A DNA stretch of 64,000 nt from assembly GCF_039545795.1 (NCBI RefSeq), contig NZ_CP154260.1:6143001-6207000 (forward strand), given 5' to 3'. Below are positions 44,448 through 53,678 of the stretch, piece after piece; within the stretch, counting starts at the first letter, position 1; the number at the start of each line of letters is the position of its first letter. The position numbers and the translations under genes are program-made. The notes below the pieces were generated by a model. That model saw only the letters and a list, made by a program, of their open reading frames with translations. It was not told the origin of the DNA and searched no databases. The DNA is from Chitinophaga niabensis (lineage in GTDB: Bacteria; Bacteroidota; Bacteroidia; Chitinophagales; Chitinophagaceae).

Positions 44448-44816
44448 TCACTCTTCTTCTGCTTCTTTAGCCGCTGCTTTTTGTGCCTTTTTGCGCCGTC
44501 TTTTCTGTTGAAAATTATTCACGAGTTTTACGCCGAACCGTACAGCAATAAATTCCAGTGCTGTCATCAGCGCACTGGTGAGCAGTGATTTACCGGAGCC
44601 GCTTTTGAAGGCTGTTTGCGCTACTTTACCTACAAAGCCAAGCACACCGCTATTGGCCACACCGGGGATCACGCTGTTCATGGCCATGGATCTGTAATTG
44701 GCCTTGAAATGGTCTACACGCTCTCCCAGCTGGTCTTCCAGCCCACGGCTCTTTTGCCTGAGGCGGAGAATTTCCTCTTCAAGCATAGCCAGATTAGTTA
44801 CTTTTTTCTTAGGCAT
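44448..44816 (-). CDS. Coiled-coil and basic-tail envelope-cluster protein
   Basis: The roughly 122-residue protein has a helical N-terminus with AMLEEEILRLRQKSRGLEDQL (coiled coil), a central small-residue stretch (about 45-100, SGVLGFVGKVAQTAFKSG) and a very basic/acidic end (KRRRKKAQKAAAKEAEEE). I recognise no family. It is 13 bases behind the holin-X gene and ends a three-gene leftward cluster. ATG 44816 was chosen over a longer frame. Confidence 0.7.
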   Translation of the reverse strand: MPKKKVTNLAMLEEEILRLRQKSRGLEDQLGERVDHFKANYRSMAMNSVIPGVANSGVLGFVGKVAQTAFKSGSGKSLLTSALMTALEFIAVRFGVKLVNNFQQKRRRKKAQKAAAKEAEEE

Positions 44817-44829
44817 GTTTTGGAAAGTA

Positions 44830-45237
44830 TTATTGTGCCATTTGATCTTTTGCTTTTTTCTTTTCCTCATTCCTCTCTTCCATTTCTTCTATCTCTTCTA
44901 CCAGTTCGGATGCTAACAGGTTAGCGAGCGGGCGCTGGATGAGGCTTTTGCGGAATACTAATATGAGGGCGAACAGGAAGATAAAAAAGCCCGCAGCCCA
45001 GGCAAAGCCCAGTGTGAAGCTGTTGTACTTTTCGCCTATCCAGAAACCTAACATCATTCCGAGGAAAACGACCACAAAAAAGAACAGCAGGAAAGCCATG
45101 AGCAGCGAAAAGAACAGACCTAACGCTTTCGACAGCTTTCCTGCTGCCTGCAGTTTAATGAGATCGAGCCGGGTTTCCACGTATTCCCTGGCCACCTTGC
45201 CCGTCTCAGAAAAATAGTTGGAAAAATTATCTTCCAT
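44830..45237 (-). CDS. Phage holin-family (holin-X) membrane protein
   Basis: The 135-residue protein has two strong transmembrane helices (about 41-68 and 77-97), an N-terminal helical region (ARE YVETRLDLIKLQAAGKLS) and an acidic C-terminal helix (LVEEIEEMEERNEEKKK). This is the pattern of the holin-X/PF07332 group, which are chromosomal membrane proteins and not phage lysis proteins. It is the middle gene of a leftward cluster with a YtxH protein. Confidence 0.85.
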   Translation of the reverse strand: MEDNFSNYFSETGKVAREYVETRLDLIKLQAAGKLSKALGLFFSLLMAFLLFFFVVVFLGMMLGFWIGEKYNSFTLGFAWAAGFFIFLFALILVFRKSLIQRPLANLLASELVEEIEEMEERNEEKKKAKDQMAQ

Positions 45238-45269
45238 GCTTTGATTTTTTAGATGCTAAAAAGGAATCC

Positions 45270-45464
45270 TTAAGTTAATTCATTTTCCATGGCATCTTCA
45301 AATTGTTGTTTTTTAGCGCGGAATTTATCTTTCAACTTATCCGCCTGGAATCTTAATTTTTCTACCAGTTCATCTTTTTTGTCTGAATTCAGGAAATAAC
45401 CCACGGCTACGCCAACGGCAGCTCCTACAATAAAAGACACCACCGCTTTTGAACTTCTGCTCAT
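45270..45464 (-). CDS. YtxH-domain small membrane-anchored protein
   Basis: The 64-residue protein has a single hydrophobic helix (about 7-25, AVVSFIVGAAVGVAVGYFL) and a basic/acidic helical tail, the standard YtxH pattern. YtxH proteins are small, stress-linked membrane-associated proteins of unknown mechanism. It is the first gene of the leftward cluster and faces away from the AI-2E family gene. Confidence 0.88.
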   Translation of the reverse strand: MSRSSKAVVSFIVGAAVGVAVGYFLNSDKKDELVEKLRFQADKLKDKFRAKKQQFEDAMENELT

Positions 45465-45623
45465 AGTTAAGAATTTTTAAAGTGAAAGATTGGGTTCTGG
45501 GGAGTGTTGGGGATTCCATCTACTCCGCATTAAAGGTTACAAACTTTGTTCCATAATTGTTCACTTCCTCTCTTTTGTTGTTAAAACAGCATTATATTTC
45601 CCTCCGGTGGTGCACTGGCATAC

Positions 45624-45654
45624 TTTGTGATCCACTCAAAATCACGTAGGTTTG
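45624..45654 (+). promoter_or_regulatory. Promoter of the AI-2E family transporter gene
   Basis: TTTG (45624-45627), a 19-base spacer and TAGGTTTG (45647-45654) give a full Bacteroidota-type promoter. The ATG is 25 bases downstream. Confidence 0.7.
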
Positions 45655-45678
45655 ATATAACCACCCACAAGATCCACT

Positions 45679-46755
45679 ATGAGCTACCTCGACAATGAAC
45701 GCCTGAAACAGGTTGTATTTTTACTGATCCTTGCATTTTTGGGCATCATCCTTTTTAAAGAGCTGTATGCATTTTTCCCTGGTTTCCTGGGTGCGGTAAC
45801 ACTCTATGTGCTTTCCAGGAAGTGGATGTTCCGCCTGGTGGAGCAACGCAAATGGGGCAGGAGCTGGGCTGCCACATTGATTATGGTCTTATCTTTCCTG
45901 ATCATTCTATTGCCTATCGGGGGATTGGTGAACATGCTCACCTCTAAGGTAACTTATGCCATCACCCATTCTTCTGAACTGATCAAAGGGCTGGAAAAAT
46001 TCAACCAGCAAATGCAGCAATCCCTGGGGGTTAACCTGATGACGGAAGCCCGTTTGCAGAAAATACAGGAAACTATCACCAATGTGCTGCCGGGCTTTGT
46101 GGGCGCCACTTTCAATACGCTCACGGCTATTGCCATCATGTACTTTATATTGTATTTCATGCTGGTGAATGCGCGGGAAATGGAAGAGGCCCTTTATGAA
46201 TATATTCCGCTGAAAGATGAGAACGTGGAATTGCTGGGGAAAGAGATGAAGAACATGGTAGTGAGCAATGCCATCGGGATTCCGCTGATAGCATTGATAC
46301 AGGGGATCGTGTCTTTGATAGGATACCTGATCTTTGGCGTGCCGGAGCCTATGTTCTGGTTTGTGGTAACGTGCTTTACGGCCATGCTCCCTATTATTGG
46401 GGCTGCCGCCGTATATGTGCCCATGGGTGTTTTCCTCCTTTCTTCCGGGCAAACATGGCAGGGTGTTGCGATCCTGATCTATGGATTTGGTGCGGTGGGA
46501 ACTTCTGATAACCTGTTCAGGATGATGCTGGCTAAAAAGATCGGGGATGTGCATCCATTGATCACCATCTTTGGTGTGATCATAGGTGTAAGCCTCTTTG
46601 GGTTTATCGGACTGATATTCGGGCCGCTGCTGATCTCCTTGTTTATTGTGCTTTTAAAGATCTATTCCAATGAATACCTCGTTAAAAAACGGGAAGTTAA
46701 AATTGTGAAAACGGCACATTCCAAAGAAAAGCAGGTGAAAAAGTCGGGGGATTAA
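45679..46755 (+). CDS. AI-2E family transporter (PF01594 type)
   Basis: The 358-residue membrane protein has about eight hydrophobic segments with the family pattern: paired N-terminal helices (ILAFLGIILFKELYAFFPGF), the long cytosolic loop and the final block FGVIIGVSLFGFIGLIFGPLLISLF. Despite the family name, most members are not shown to export AI-2; some are Na+/H+ antiporters. The substrate is not assignable. It is monocistronic. Confidence 0.88.
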   Translation: MSYLDNERLKQVVFLLILAFLGIILFKELYAFFPGFLGAVTLYVLSRKWMFRLVEQRKWGRSWAATLIMVLSFLIILLPIGGLVNMLTSKVTYAITHSSELIKGLEKFNQQMQQSLGVNLMTEARLQKIQETITNVLPGFVGATFNTLTAIAIMYFILYFMLVNAREMEEALYEYIPLKDENVELLGKEMKNMVVSNAIGIPLIALIQGIVSLIGYLIFGVPEPMFWFVVTCFTAMLPIIGAAAVYVPMGVFLLSSGQTWQGVAILIYGFGAVGTSDNLFRMMLAKKIGDVHPLITIFGVIIGVSLFGFIGLIFGPLLISLFIVLLKIYSNEYLVKKREVKIVKTAHSKEKQVKKSGD

Positions 46756-46771
46756 TTCCACAGTTTGTTGA

Positions 46772-47344
46772 TCAGCCCTTATAATAGTTATTGTCTGCCA
46801 TATATTTCCAGATAGCATCGGGTACCATGTACCGCACGGATCTGCCTTCCTGGATCCATTTGCGGATGTTGCTGGAGGAAATGTCCAGCATCGGCGCATT
46901 CACGAACTTCACATTGGCACCGTAGGTTTCTTTGATCTCATGGCCGGGACGGTTATATACATAAATAGCATACCGGGCTATCAGCTGTTCATAGTTCTTC
47001 CAGCGGGAGATGTTCTGAAAACTGTCGCTGCCCATGATCACTACAAACTCCTGGGTGGGGAATTTCTCTGTGAGATAAGTTAAAGTATCTATAGTGAAGG
47101 AAGGGCGAGGTAAAGAAAATTCAATATTACTGACTCTTAAACGGGGCTCGTCTGCCACTGCCATTTCGGCCATGTGAAAACGATGATGTTCATTCAGCAG
47201 GCTGGAAGATGCTTTCAAAGGGTTGTGCGGAGATACTACCAACCAAACTTTATCGAGGTCCGTATGATAGGCCATAAAATTGGCGATGATCATATGACCC
47301 GTGTGTATAGGGTTGAAAGAACCAAAGTATAAACCAATTTTCAT
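46772..47344 (-). CDS. nadD: Nicotinate-nucleotide adenylyltransferase
   Basis: The 190-residue protein has the nucleotidyltransferase signature GLYFGSFNPIHTGHMII (residues 3-19) and the C-terminal SSSNIRKWIQEGRSVRYMVPD region. VIMGSDSFQNISRWKNYEQL is the NadD middle motif. It adenylates nicotinate mononucleotide in NAD synthesis. It starts 16 bases after paaD in the same direction, an unusual place for a housekeeping gene, and could be read through from the paa promoter. Confidence 0.93.
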   Translation of the reverse strand: MKIGLYFGSFNPIHTGHMIIANFMAYHTDLDKVWLVVSPHNPLKASSSLLNEHHRFHMAEMAVADEPRLRVSNIEFSLPRPSFTIDTLTYLTEKFPTQEFVVIMGSDSFQNISRWKNYEQLIARYAIYVYNRPGHEIKETYGANVKFVNAPMLDISSSNIRKWIQEGRSVRYMVPDAIWKYMADNNYYKG

Positions 47345-47360
47345 GATGGCAATATACTAA

Positions 47361-47852
47361 TTAATCCAGCGGTTTGAAATGCTCAAACACCTGGCCGCAA
47401 TCTTTACAGAAATGAATGGCGCGGCAGAGGGTAGAGCCAAATGGGGAACGCAGGTAAGTATCGTTGCCATTGCAATGTGGGCAGGTAGTGCCGAGGAAGT
47501 ATTCCGAGTAGTCCTCTCCGTTATAGGGCTTAGGCGGTGTGATGCCAAAGTTCTTTAGTTTTTCCTTTCCGCTTTCCGTCATCCGGTTGCTGTTCCAGCT
47601 TTCTTCCTTATCTATTTCCACCATTATCTCTGTGTGCAGCTGATCCTGCAATACGGAACGGATGTTGCGCCGGATCAGTTCAACGGCCGGGCATGCGGCG
47701 AAGGTGGGGATCATTTTAACATGTACCCCTTTATCTGAAAAGGTAACAGAAGTGATCATGCCCAGGTCCAGCACATTGAGTACGGGAATTTCCGGGTCCA
47801 TGACCAGTTCCAGCGCTTTATAGATATTTTGTTCATTCACTTCCATGATCAC
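47361..47852 (-). CDS. paaD: Phenylacetyl-CoA epoxidase subunit PaaD (PaaJ)
   Basis: The 163-residue protein has a MIP18/DUF59-type N-terminus with DLGMITSVTFSDKGVHVKM and CPAVELIRRNI. A C-terminal zinc-ribbon follows (CPHCNGNDT and FCKDCGQVF). PaaD is needed for assembly of the active PaaABC complex, probably by helping iron incorporation. Its start overlaps the paaC stop by four bases, so translation is likely coupled. nadD follows 16 bases downstream. Confidence 0.92.
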   Translation of the reverse strand: MIMEVNEQNIYKALELVMDPEIPVLNVLDLGMITSVTFSDKGVHVKMIPTFAACPAVELIRRNIRSVLQDQLHTEIMVEIDKEESWNSNRMTESGKEKLKNFGITPPKPYNGEDYSEYFLGTTCPHCNGNDTYLRSPFGSTLCRAIHFCKDCGQVFEHFKPLD

Positions 47853-48613
47853 CAGGTTGCTGCAGGGTCTGTACGGAATACGGCCCCCATTTCTTCCAGT
47901 AAAGGCTGCAGGTAGATGGTATGATATCCTTTCCGGCCACCATACACGGGTTCTATTGTGTTTTCATCCGGGAGGTTTAATGCTGCTGCTGTGAGGATAT
48001 TATAGATCCTGTCCTGCCACATTTCCTTCAGTGCTTTTTCGCCGGGATATACTTTTTCTGCTATCAGTATCTGCTCTGCTTCGCCGCCTGGTTCAAAAAG
48101 ACCAAGTGCCAGCGGAAAACAGGCCGTAAGTGCAGATTGCATCCTGGCATGACTTTCTTCTCCTGCGCGGCATAATTGTGATACCCAGGCATTGGCATGC
48201 AGGGTATGGTATTTTATTTCTCCTTTGAGTTTTTTTGCGAGTGGCTGCAAAGGCTGGAAACTGCTTTGTTGTAATTGTTCATACCGGATAGCTTCCGCAT
48301 GGTCGAACAAAAAATGCCGCATGAGGCTGAAGTCATATTCGCCATTGGGATGTTCCACAAAGTGGCAGCATTTATAGTCTTTTTCATTACGGAGGAAAGC
48401 GAACTGGTCCGGATCACTGCCTTTCAATTCTTCCTGTATGATCTTATACAAAGCCCATGCATGGCCGATCTTGTCCTGCGCCATGGATGAAAAAGCAATG
48501 TCTTCTTCCATAATAGGGCCAAGGCCGGTCCACTCTGAATTCCGGTGACCCTGGATCAGTGCATCATCCGCCATGACGGTGAGCAGGTTGCTGATTGCCG
48601 TTGTATTGATCAT
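47849..48613 (-). CDS. paaC: Phenylacetyl-CoA epoxidase subunit PaaC
   Basis: The 254-residue protein is the ferritin-like structural partner of PaaA: IAFSSMAQDKIGHAWALYKII (about 35-55) and LFDHAEAIRYEQLQ are the helices of the non-catalytic diiron-like bundle. It scaffolds the catalytic subunit. It lies between paaB (2-base gap upstream) and paaD (4-base overlap). Confidence 0.93.
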   Translation of the reverse strand: MINTTAISNLLTVMADDALIQGHRNSEWTGLGPIMEEDIAFSSMAQDKIGHAWALYKIIQEELKGSDPDQFAFLRNEKDYKCCHFVEHPNGEYDFSLMRHFLFDHAEAIRYEQLQQSSFQPLQPLAKKLKGEIKYHTLHANAWVSQLCRAGEESHARMQSALTACFPLALGLFEPGGEAEQILIAEKVYPGEKALKEMWQDRIYNILTAAALNLPDENTIEPVYGGRKGYHTIYLQPLLEEMGAVFRTDPAATW

Positions 48614-48615
48614 GT

Positions 48616-48990
48616 TTATTTCGCCTCTTTTTTAAATTTGTTGATCTTTTCCATGACTTTGAACCCGCTTGCATCGCGATAGGTTTTTTCGCCGTTGTTG
48701 GCAAACATGTCTTCATCTTCCGCATCGAAAGCAAGGATGTCTGCACTGCGTACTACCCATAGGTTTACACATTTCTTACGGCGGCCAAATTGTTCTTTTG
48801 CGAAGATGAGTGCCATCTGTGCATTTGGGGCATGCACGCAACCTACGTGTTCATGATGTGCGCCGCGTTTTTCCTGGTGAAATACTTCGAATGCATTCCA
48901 GTTCTCTCCTTCCTGTACGATGGCTCCTTCGCCGGAAGCGTTGAGTTTGAGCCGGTTTACCCTGGGATCTAATGATTGGTTGTTGTCCAT
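48616..48990 (-). CDS. paaB: Phenylacetyl-CoA epoxidase subunit PaaB
   Basis: The 124-residue protein matches PaaB: WNAFEVFHQEKRGAHHEHVGCVHAPNAQMAL and LWVVRSADILAFDAEDEDMF are its conserved segments. PaaB bridges PaaAC heterodimers. It begins 10 bases after paaA ends. Length is normal to slightly long because of the N-terminal extension. Confidence 0.92.
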   Translation of the reverse strand: MDNNQSLDPRVNRLKLNASGEGAIVQEGENWNAFEVFHQEKRGAHHEHVGCVHAPNAQMALIFAKEQFGRRKKCVNLWVVRSADILAFDAEDEDMFANNGEKTYRDASGFKVMEKINKFKKEAK

Positions 48991-49000
48991 TGCTGATATG

Positions 49001-49999
49001 TTATGCTACCGGAGCGGATCTTTTGTCTTTCGGATTCATTAATGCTTTACGCACCCAGCGGCCATGTTCTTCTGCCCATTTGCGTACATCCAGTCTTTCT
49101 TTATTGCAGGGGCCGCCGCCATTGATCACTTTTTTAAAGAGGTCCCAGTCGGGATCTGAATAATCCCATTTACCGGTGGTTTCATTTTTCTTCAATTTTT
49201 CATCCGGTAAAGTGAGGCCCATATCCCAGATCTTGGGAACGTAGGCTTCGAGGAACTGATTCCGCATATCATCATTACTGGCCATCTTCACTTTCCATTG
49301 CATCAGTTTTTCGCTGTGCGTGGAATTTTTATCAGGAGGGCCGAAGAAATGCATAATGGGTTGCCACCAGCGGTTCAATGCATCCTGTACCATAGCCCGT
49401 TGTGCAGGGGTACCGGCAGCGAGTTCCACAAAAGCATCGTGCCCCTGTTTGAGGTGGAAACTTTCTTCGTAACAGATCCTTTCCAGCGCACGGCAATAAG
49501 GGCCGTAGGATCCTTTGGAATTAGCGATCTGGTTCACGATAGCCGCTGCATCGATCAAAAAGCCGATCACGGTTACATCTGCCCAGGTTTCTGCCGGATA
49601 ATTGAATACGTTGGAATATTTGGATTTACCACTGAGCAGATCGTTGATCATGGCCTCACGGCTTTTGCCCAGGGTTTCTGCTGCGTTATATAATAATTGT
49701 CCATGCCCTATTTCGTCCTGCACCTTTGCGATAAGTGCCAGTTTACGTTTGAAACCGGGTGCCCGGGTGATCCAGGTACCTTCCGGCAAAGCGCCGATTA
49801 TCTCAGAATGGGCATGTTGTTCAATGAGGCGGATTAATTGCCTTCTGTATTCTGAAGGCATCCAGTCCCCAGGTTCGATCTTTTCTCCCCGGGCTATCCG
49901 TTCCTCAAATTCCGCCAGTTTTTCCGGATCATCGTGTAATTGCTCTTCTTTTAACTGCCGGTTATTGGGCTCGTCAAAAATGTATCCACCGCCGTACAT
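49001..49999 (-). CDS. paaA: Phenylacetyl-CoA epoxidase catalytic subunit PaaA
   Basis: The roughly 332-residue protein has the diiron core of Paa[37 protein letters not shown] and [20 protein letters not shown] carry the Glu/His ligands. It epoxidises the phenylacetyl-CoA ring. I chose ATG 49999, which begins [11 protein letters not shown]; the longer frame start at 50128 has a poor N-terminus. The operon is paaA-paaB-paaC-paaD-nadD, and no paaE reductase, paaG, paaZ or paaK gene is beside it. Those may be elsewhere in the genome. Confidence 0.93.
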   Translation of the reverse strand: MYGGGYIFDEPNNRQLKEEQLHDDPEKLAEFEERIARGEKIEPGDWMPSEYRRQLIRLIEQHAHSEIIGALPEGTWITRAPGFKRKLALIAKVQDEIGHGQLLYNAAETLGKSREAMINDLLSGKSKYSNVFNYPAETWADVTVIGFLIDAAAIVNQIANSKGSYGPYCRALERICYEESFHLKQGHDAFVELAAGTPAQRAMVQDALNRWWQPIMHFFGPPDKNSTHSEKLMQWKVKMASNDDMRNQFLEAYVPKIWDMGLTLPDEKLKKNETTGKWDYSDPDWDLFKKVINGGGPCNKERLDVRKWAEEHGRWVRKALMNPKDKRSAPVA

Positions 50000-50126
50000 G
50001 GAATGATTGTTTTGGTAATCTTGTAAATTACTGAATTTTGTGCGTTCCCCGAAATACCCGCCAGCACTTGTTTTTTTTAAAATTACGGGCACAAACGAAA
50101 TAGATTCCCGAACTTTAACATACATC

Positions 50127-50756
50127 ATGTTTAACCCGGTTATTTACATCGGAACCCTCTGCTGCCTTTTTGTGCAGAACACTGCTATACCCGCTTCCAA
50201 TAAAGATTCCGGCAAAGTGGTAAAGGTGATCTTTTTAACAGATCCCAGGCCGGAAGATGTGGCTTCGGACACGCTTTTTTACCATCAGCGTGCTATAAAA
50301 GCAGATGATTTCCGTGCCAGCCCCCGGGGTTCCGGACCGGCTAAAAATGAGGCGATCAGTTTCACCAGTTTTGCTTTTGATGGCAGTAGCCGGCAATTCC
50401 GGGACACGCTGGAGATCACGCTTGTTTTACAGGTCTTTTGGGTGAAAAGTTCCTCCTGGTTACGTACCAGGCCCCCTTCCGCCCATACATTGGAACATGA
50501 ACAATTGCACTTTGACATTACCCGCCTGGTGGCAGAGCGTTTCCGGAAAAAAGTGCTGCAAATGCCGCTCACGGCAGATGATCATGAAAGCCGGATCCAG
50601 TATGAATACCTGGAATCTTTCCGGGACATGAACCGGATGCAGGATGAATTTGACGATAAGGTGCACAATGGTATAAATGCCCTTATGCAGCAGGAATGGA
50701 AACGGAAGATCCACCGGGAGCTAATAGCAGAGGGGATTCAGCCCACCATGCAATAG
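50127..50756 (+). CDS. Secreted DUF922-like protein with HExxH motif
   Basis: The roughly 209-residue protein has a signal peptide ([19 protein letters not shown]). [19 protein letters not shown] (about 129-147) contains HEQLH, an HExxH zinc-protease motif, with a third ligand candidate not clearly seen. The N-terminal part is beta-rich. The pattern is like DUF922 metalloprotease-type proteins. I chose ATG 50127 rather than the 87-base longer frame. It is divergent from paaA. Confidence 0.78.
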   Translation: MFNPVIYIGTLCCLFVQNTAIPASNKDSGKVVKVIFLTDPRPEDVASDTLFYHQRAIKADDFRASPRGSGPAKNEAISFTSFAFDGSSRQFRDTLEITLVLQVFWVKSSSWLRTRPPSAHTLEHEQLHFDITRLVAERFRKKVLQMPLTADDHESRIQYEYLESFRDMNRMQDEFDDKVHNGINALMQQEWKRKIHRELIAEGIQPTMQ

Positions 50757-50785
50757 CTGGCATGGATTGTGCATATTTGTAATTT

Positions 50786-51223
50786 ATGAACCGCTTTCTG
50801 CCTTTTCTGCTCCTTTTTTCCCTGGCCGGTTTTGCCGGTTTTACCCAGCAAAAGTCTGTTTACATCATCAACGGCCGGGAAGTGGATTCTGCGGATATGG
50901 TGGGTGTAAAGGTGAAAAGGATAGATGTAGCCACAGGGCTGAGAAGTGCGGGCATGCATGAAAGGGGAGGGAAAAGGGTGCTGATCGTTCATTTGGAAGA
51001 TGAACAATATAACCTCTTTGGCATCGTTACCAATGAGCGGGGAAAACCAATTGCGAATGCAAAGGTGGGAGAAGTGCAAACAGATGCCTGCGGGCATTTT
51101 TACCTGAAAGGTGTAAAAGCAGGCAGCAGGATCATGATCAGCCGCAAAGGATATGCGGACCAGTTCATCGATATTTATAAGCGGCCGGACGATCTGCTGA
51201 CGGTGCAGCTCAGGAAAAAGTGA
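50786..51223 (+). CDS. Secreted CarboxypepD-regulatory-like protein
   Basis: The 145-residue protein has a signal peptide (residues 1-21) and a beta-sandwich of the carboxypeptidase regulatory-like type: FGIVTNERGKPIANAKVGEVQTDACGHFYLKGVKAG. This domain usually binds the envelope or precedes a barrel, but no barrel follows here. It lies 29 bases after the DUF922-like gene and 25 bases before the S41 peptidase, so a three-gene unit is possible. Confidence 0.75.
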   Translation: MNRFLPFLLLFSLAGFAGFTQQKSVYIINGREVDSADMVGVKVKRIDVATGLRSAGMHERGGKRVLIVHLEDEQYNLFGIVTNERGKPIANAKVGEVQTDACGHFYLKGVKAGSRIMISRKGYADQFIDIYKRPDDLLTVQLRKK

Positions 51224-51248
51224 TAATTTAATACTTACAATAGCATTT

Positions 51249-52688
51249 ATGAAAAAGCGCTCCGCGATGTTCCGATACCTCCTATGTACCTTTGCCGCAG
51301 GCATTTTAATCTCCGCTTGTAAAAAGAAAGACAGCTCACCTGTTCCTGATACGGACAATGGTTATGTGAATAACTGGATCTACACCACTATGAAACAGGA
51401 ATATTACTGGAATACCAGTATCACTGCTACACCGGATTATACAAAAGCTCCTTATGATTTTTTTGAAAGCCTGTTACATGCAGACGACCGTTATTCCTGG
51501 GCCGTGCCAAATTATAAAGACCTTCAGAACTCCCTGAGTGGCAATACCAAAGAAGCGGGGTACAGTGTTGGATTGTTCCTGCATGATGGTGGTACAAAAC
51601 TGGGTGGGATCATTCAATATGTAAAGAAGAATTCTCCTGCTTCCGCGGCCGGTCTTAAAAGAGGACAGCTTTTCTTCCAGATCAACAATACTAATTTCAA
51701 ATATTCTTCCGCCACCAATAATGCAGATGTAAATGCATTCCTGGATGCGTTGGGAAAAGATCATACCATCACGGTATACGATCATATCTATTCAAAAGAC
51801 GGATTGCGTGATAGTACCTCCAATCCCACTGTTAAAAACCTCACGGTGCTGGAATATGCGGAAAACCCCGTGTACATGGATTCTGTGTATACCATCGATA
51901 ATAAGAAGATCGGTTATTTCGTGTATCATTTCTTTGCGCCGGACAGGGGACAGGCGGGTTATGAAAATGAATATGATAACCAGGTGGATGCTGTTTTTGC
52001 GAAGTTCAAAGCCGCCGGCGTTAAACATCTCATCCTGGACCTCCGTTACAATGGTGGTGGCGATGCGCGTTCTACTGTTAACCTGGGAAGTAATATCGTA
52101 ACGGGTTTAAGTACCACGAAGGTGTTTTTCAAGAGAGAGTATAATGCTTTCAACACGAAGAAATATACAGATGCTTATGGCGCTGATTTCTTCAAGACCT
52201 ACTTTACGAATGAAGCCAATAATATCGGCACAGGGCTGGAAAGTTTTATCGTACTCACCAGTAATAACTCTGCTTCTGCGAGCGAGTTGATCATCAATGG
52301 TTTGCGGCCTTATATGGGTGTGTGGCTGATAGGTGAAAAAACGTATGGCAAGAATGTGGGTTCACAGACTTTCTATAAGATCAATGATGCTAAAAATACA
52401 TGGGGGCTTCAACCGATCACTTCTAAGGCATTCAATTCCCTGGGGACTTCTGATTATACAAATGGTTTTGCACCTGATCAGGAAGTGCTGGAGAGTCTGG
52501 CGCTGGGGGATTGGGGCAATGTGAAAGAGCCTTTGCTGAATAAGGCGCTGACTAAGATCCTGGGGCATGCGCCGTTAAGGGTGGCTTCTCCTGAGAGTGT
52601 TTCCAGAACGAGGGTGCAGTATGTTGGGTCTTCGCAGATGAATAAAGCTTATTATCATATCCTGGTTGAACCGAGGCCGGGGGAATAG
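51249..52688 (+). CDS. S41-family C-terminal-processing-like peptidase (lipoprotein)
   Basis: The 479-residue protein has a lipoprotein signal (lipobox ISAC). An N-terminal helical part precedes a PDZ-like region (about 105-185, containing KKNSPASAAGLKRGQLFFQ). The S41 core follows: GVKHLILDLRYNGGGDARS, SFIVLTSNNSASASELIING with catalytic Ser, and GEKTYGKNVGSQ with the catalytic Lys. It cuts periplasmic proteins at C-termini. The substrate is unknown. A strong terminator follows. Confidence 0.9.
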   Translation: MKKRSAMFRYLLCTFAAGILISACKKKDSSPVPDTDNGYVNNWIYTTMKQEYYWNTSITATPDYTKAPYDFFESLLHADDRYSWAVPNYKDLQNSLSGNTKEAGYSVGLFLHDGGTKLGGIIQYVKKNSPASAAGLKRGQLFFQINNTNFKYSSATNNADVNAFLDALGKDHTITVYDHIYSKDGLRDSTSNPTVKNLTVLEYAENPVYMDSVYTIDNKKIGYFVYHFFAPDRGQAGYENEYDNQVDAVFAKFKAAGVKHLILDLRYNGGGDARSTVNLGSNIVTGLSTTKVFFKREYNAFNTKKYTDAYGADFFKTYFTNEANNIGTGLESFIVLTSNNSASASELIINGLRPYMGVWLIGEKTYGKNVGSQTFYKINDAKNTWGLQPITSKAFNSLGTSDYTNGFAPDQEVLESLALGDWGNVKEPLLNKALTKILGHAPLRVASPESVSRTRVQYVGSSQMNKAYYHILVEPRPGE

Positions 52689-52727
52689 TTGTTTTTTTAT
52701 TTTAAGAGAAGGAACTCTTATAAAAAA

Positions 52728-52747
52728 GCTGCATCAAACGATGCGGC
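52728..52747. terminator. Bidirectional rho-independent terminator
   Basis: GCTGCATC (52728-52735) pairs with GATGCGGC (52740-52747; one G-T pair) around AAAC, flanked by A and T runs. It closes the S41 gene and the convergent M28 gene. Confidence 0.9.
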
Positions 52748-52752
52748 TTTTT

Positions 52753-53643
52753 TTATTGCTTGTCTACTATCTGCACTAAGTTCAATATGCTCTTTGTTGC
52801 CTGGTAATAAAAGGAAGGATTGATCTTACTGAATTCATCAGAAGCTCTGTGGTAATCCGGATGGTCCTCCACGCCGAAGTACAGGAAGGGTATTTTCTTT
52901 TTATGAAACTCAGCATGATCGCTCTGATTAGTCCAGTTCTGGTCTTTATCTTCCGGGCGGTCGTGGCCCATGGGTAGTTTGACCTGGCTGGTGGCTGCGG
53001 CGGCAGTTACGAATTGTTTTAGTTGCGGATAATGAGCAGTGCCGCATACATACAGTTCATTCTTATCATTATGACTGATCATATCCATATTGATATTCAT
53101 CAGGATCCGTGTAGCCGGTACTGGTAGTTTGGCTACGAAGGCTTTTGCTCCCTGTAATCCCATTTCTTCTGCATCGAATGCTGCAAATATGAGTGTGTGT
53201 TTGGGTTGGTTCTTCGAAAAATAAGCGGCCATAGCAAGTAGGCCGCCTATGCCGGAGGCATTATCGTCTGCGCCATTATAAATACTATCTGTTCCCGATT
53301 GAGGCTTTTTGATGCCGATATGATCGTAATGCGCGGAGATCACAATAAAACTATCGATACTTCCTTTGATGTAACCGTATAGGTTGGTGCCCATAATGCG
53401 TTTCTCTCCCTGCGTAAAATAAAAGGGCTGCTCGTAGGTATTGCTGAACTGTTGCAGGCCGGTTTGCTTTAAACGGTCCAGCAGGTAGAACTGAGCAAGG
53501 CGGTTGCCTTTGGTACCGGTTTTACGGCCTTCCATTTTATCCGCAGAGAGGGTCTGCACATCTTTCATGAGCTGAGAAGAATCGATCTGTGCGGAGGCAG
53601 ACAGTGCGATCAGGCAACCAATAATTGGGAGTAGTTTTTTCAT
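52753..53643 (-). CDS. Secreted M28-family zinc peptidase
   Basis: The roughly 296-residue protein starts at ATG 53643 with a signal peptide (MKKLLPIIGCLIALSASAQ). Zinc-ligand motifs are VISAHYDHIG, GADDNASGIGGL, FDAEEMGLQGAK, MNINMDMISH and NQSDHAEFHKKKIP, all in place. It is a compact M28 enzyme without PA or PDZ regions, in contrast to the larger copy in this window. It is expected to be a periplasmic aminopeptidase. Confidence 0.92.
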   Translation of the reverse strand: MKKLLPIIGCLIALSASAQIDSSQLMKDVQTLSADKMEGRKTGTKGNRLAQFYLLDRLKQTGLQQFSNTYEQPFYFTQGEKRIMGTNLYGYIKGSIDSFIVISAHYDHIGIKKPQSGTDSIYNGADDNASGIGGLLAMAAYFSKNQPKHTLIFAAFDAEEMGLQGAKAFVAKLPVPATRILMNINMDMISHNDKNELYVCGTAHYPQLKQFVTAAAATSQVKLPMGHDRPEDKDQNWTNQSDHAEFHKKKIPFLYFGVEDHPDYHRASDEFSKINPSFYYQATKSILNLVQIVDKQ

Positions 53644-53678
53644 CCGGAGCGTATTTCTCCAAATGTAACGGTTTCCGC

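Noticed and set aside
45599..45635. Sigma-54-like site (TGGCAT-like) before the AI-2E family gene
   Set aside because: The spacing and the second half do not match TGGCAC-N5-TTGC; the -33/-7 pattern fits better.
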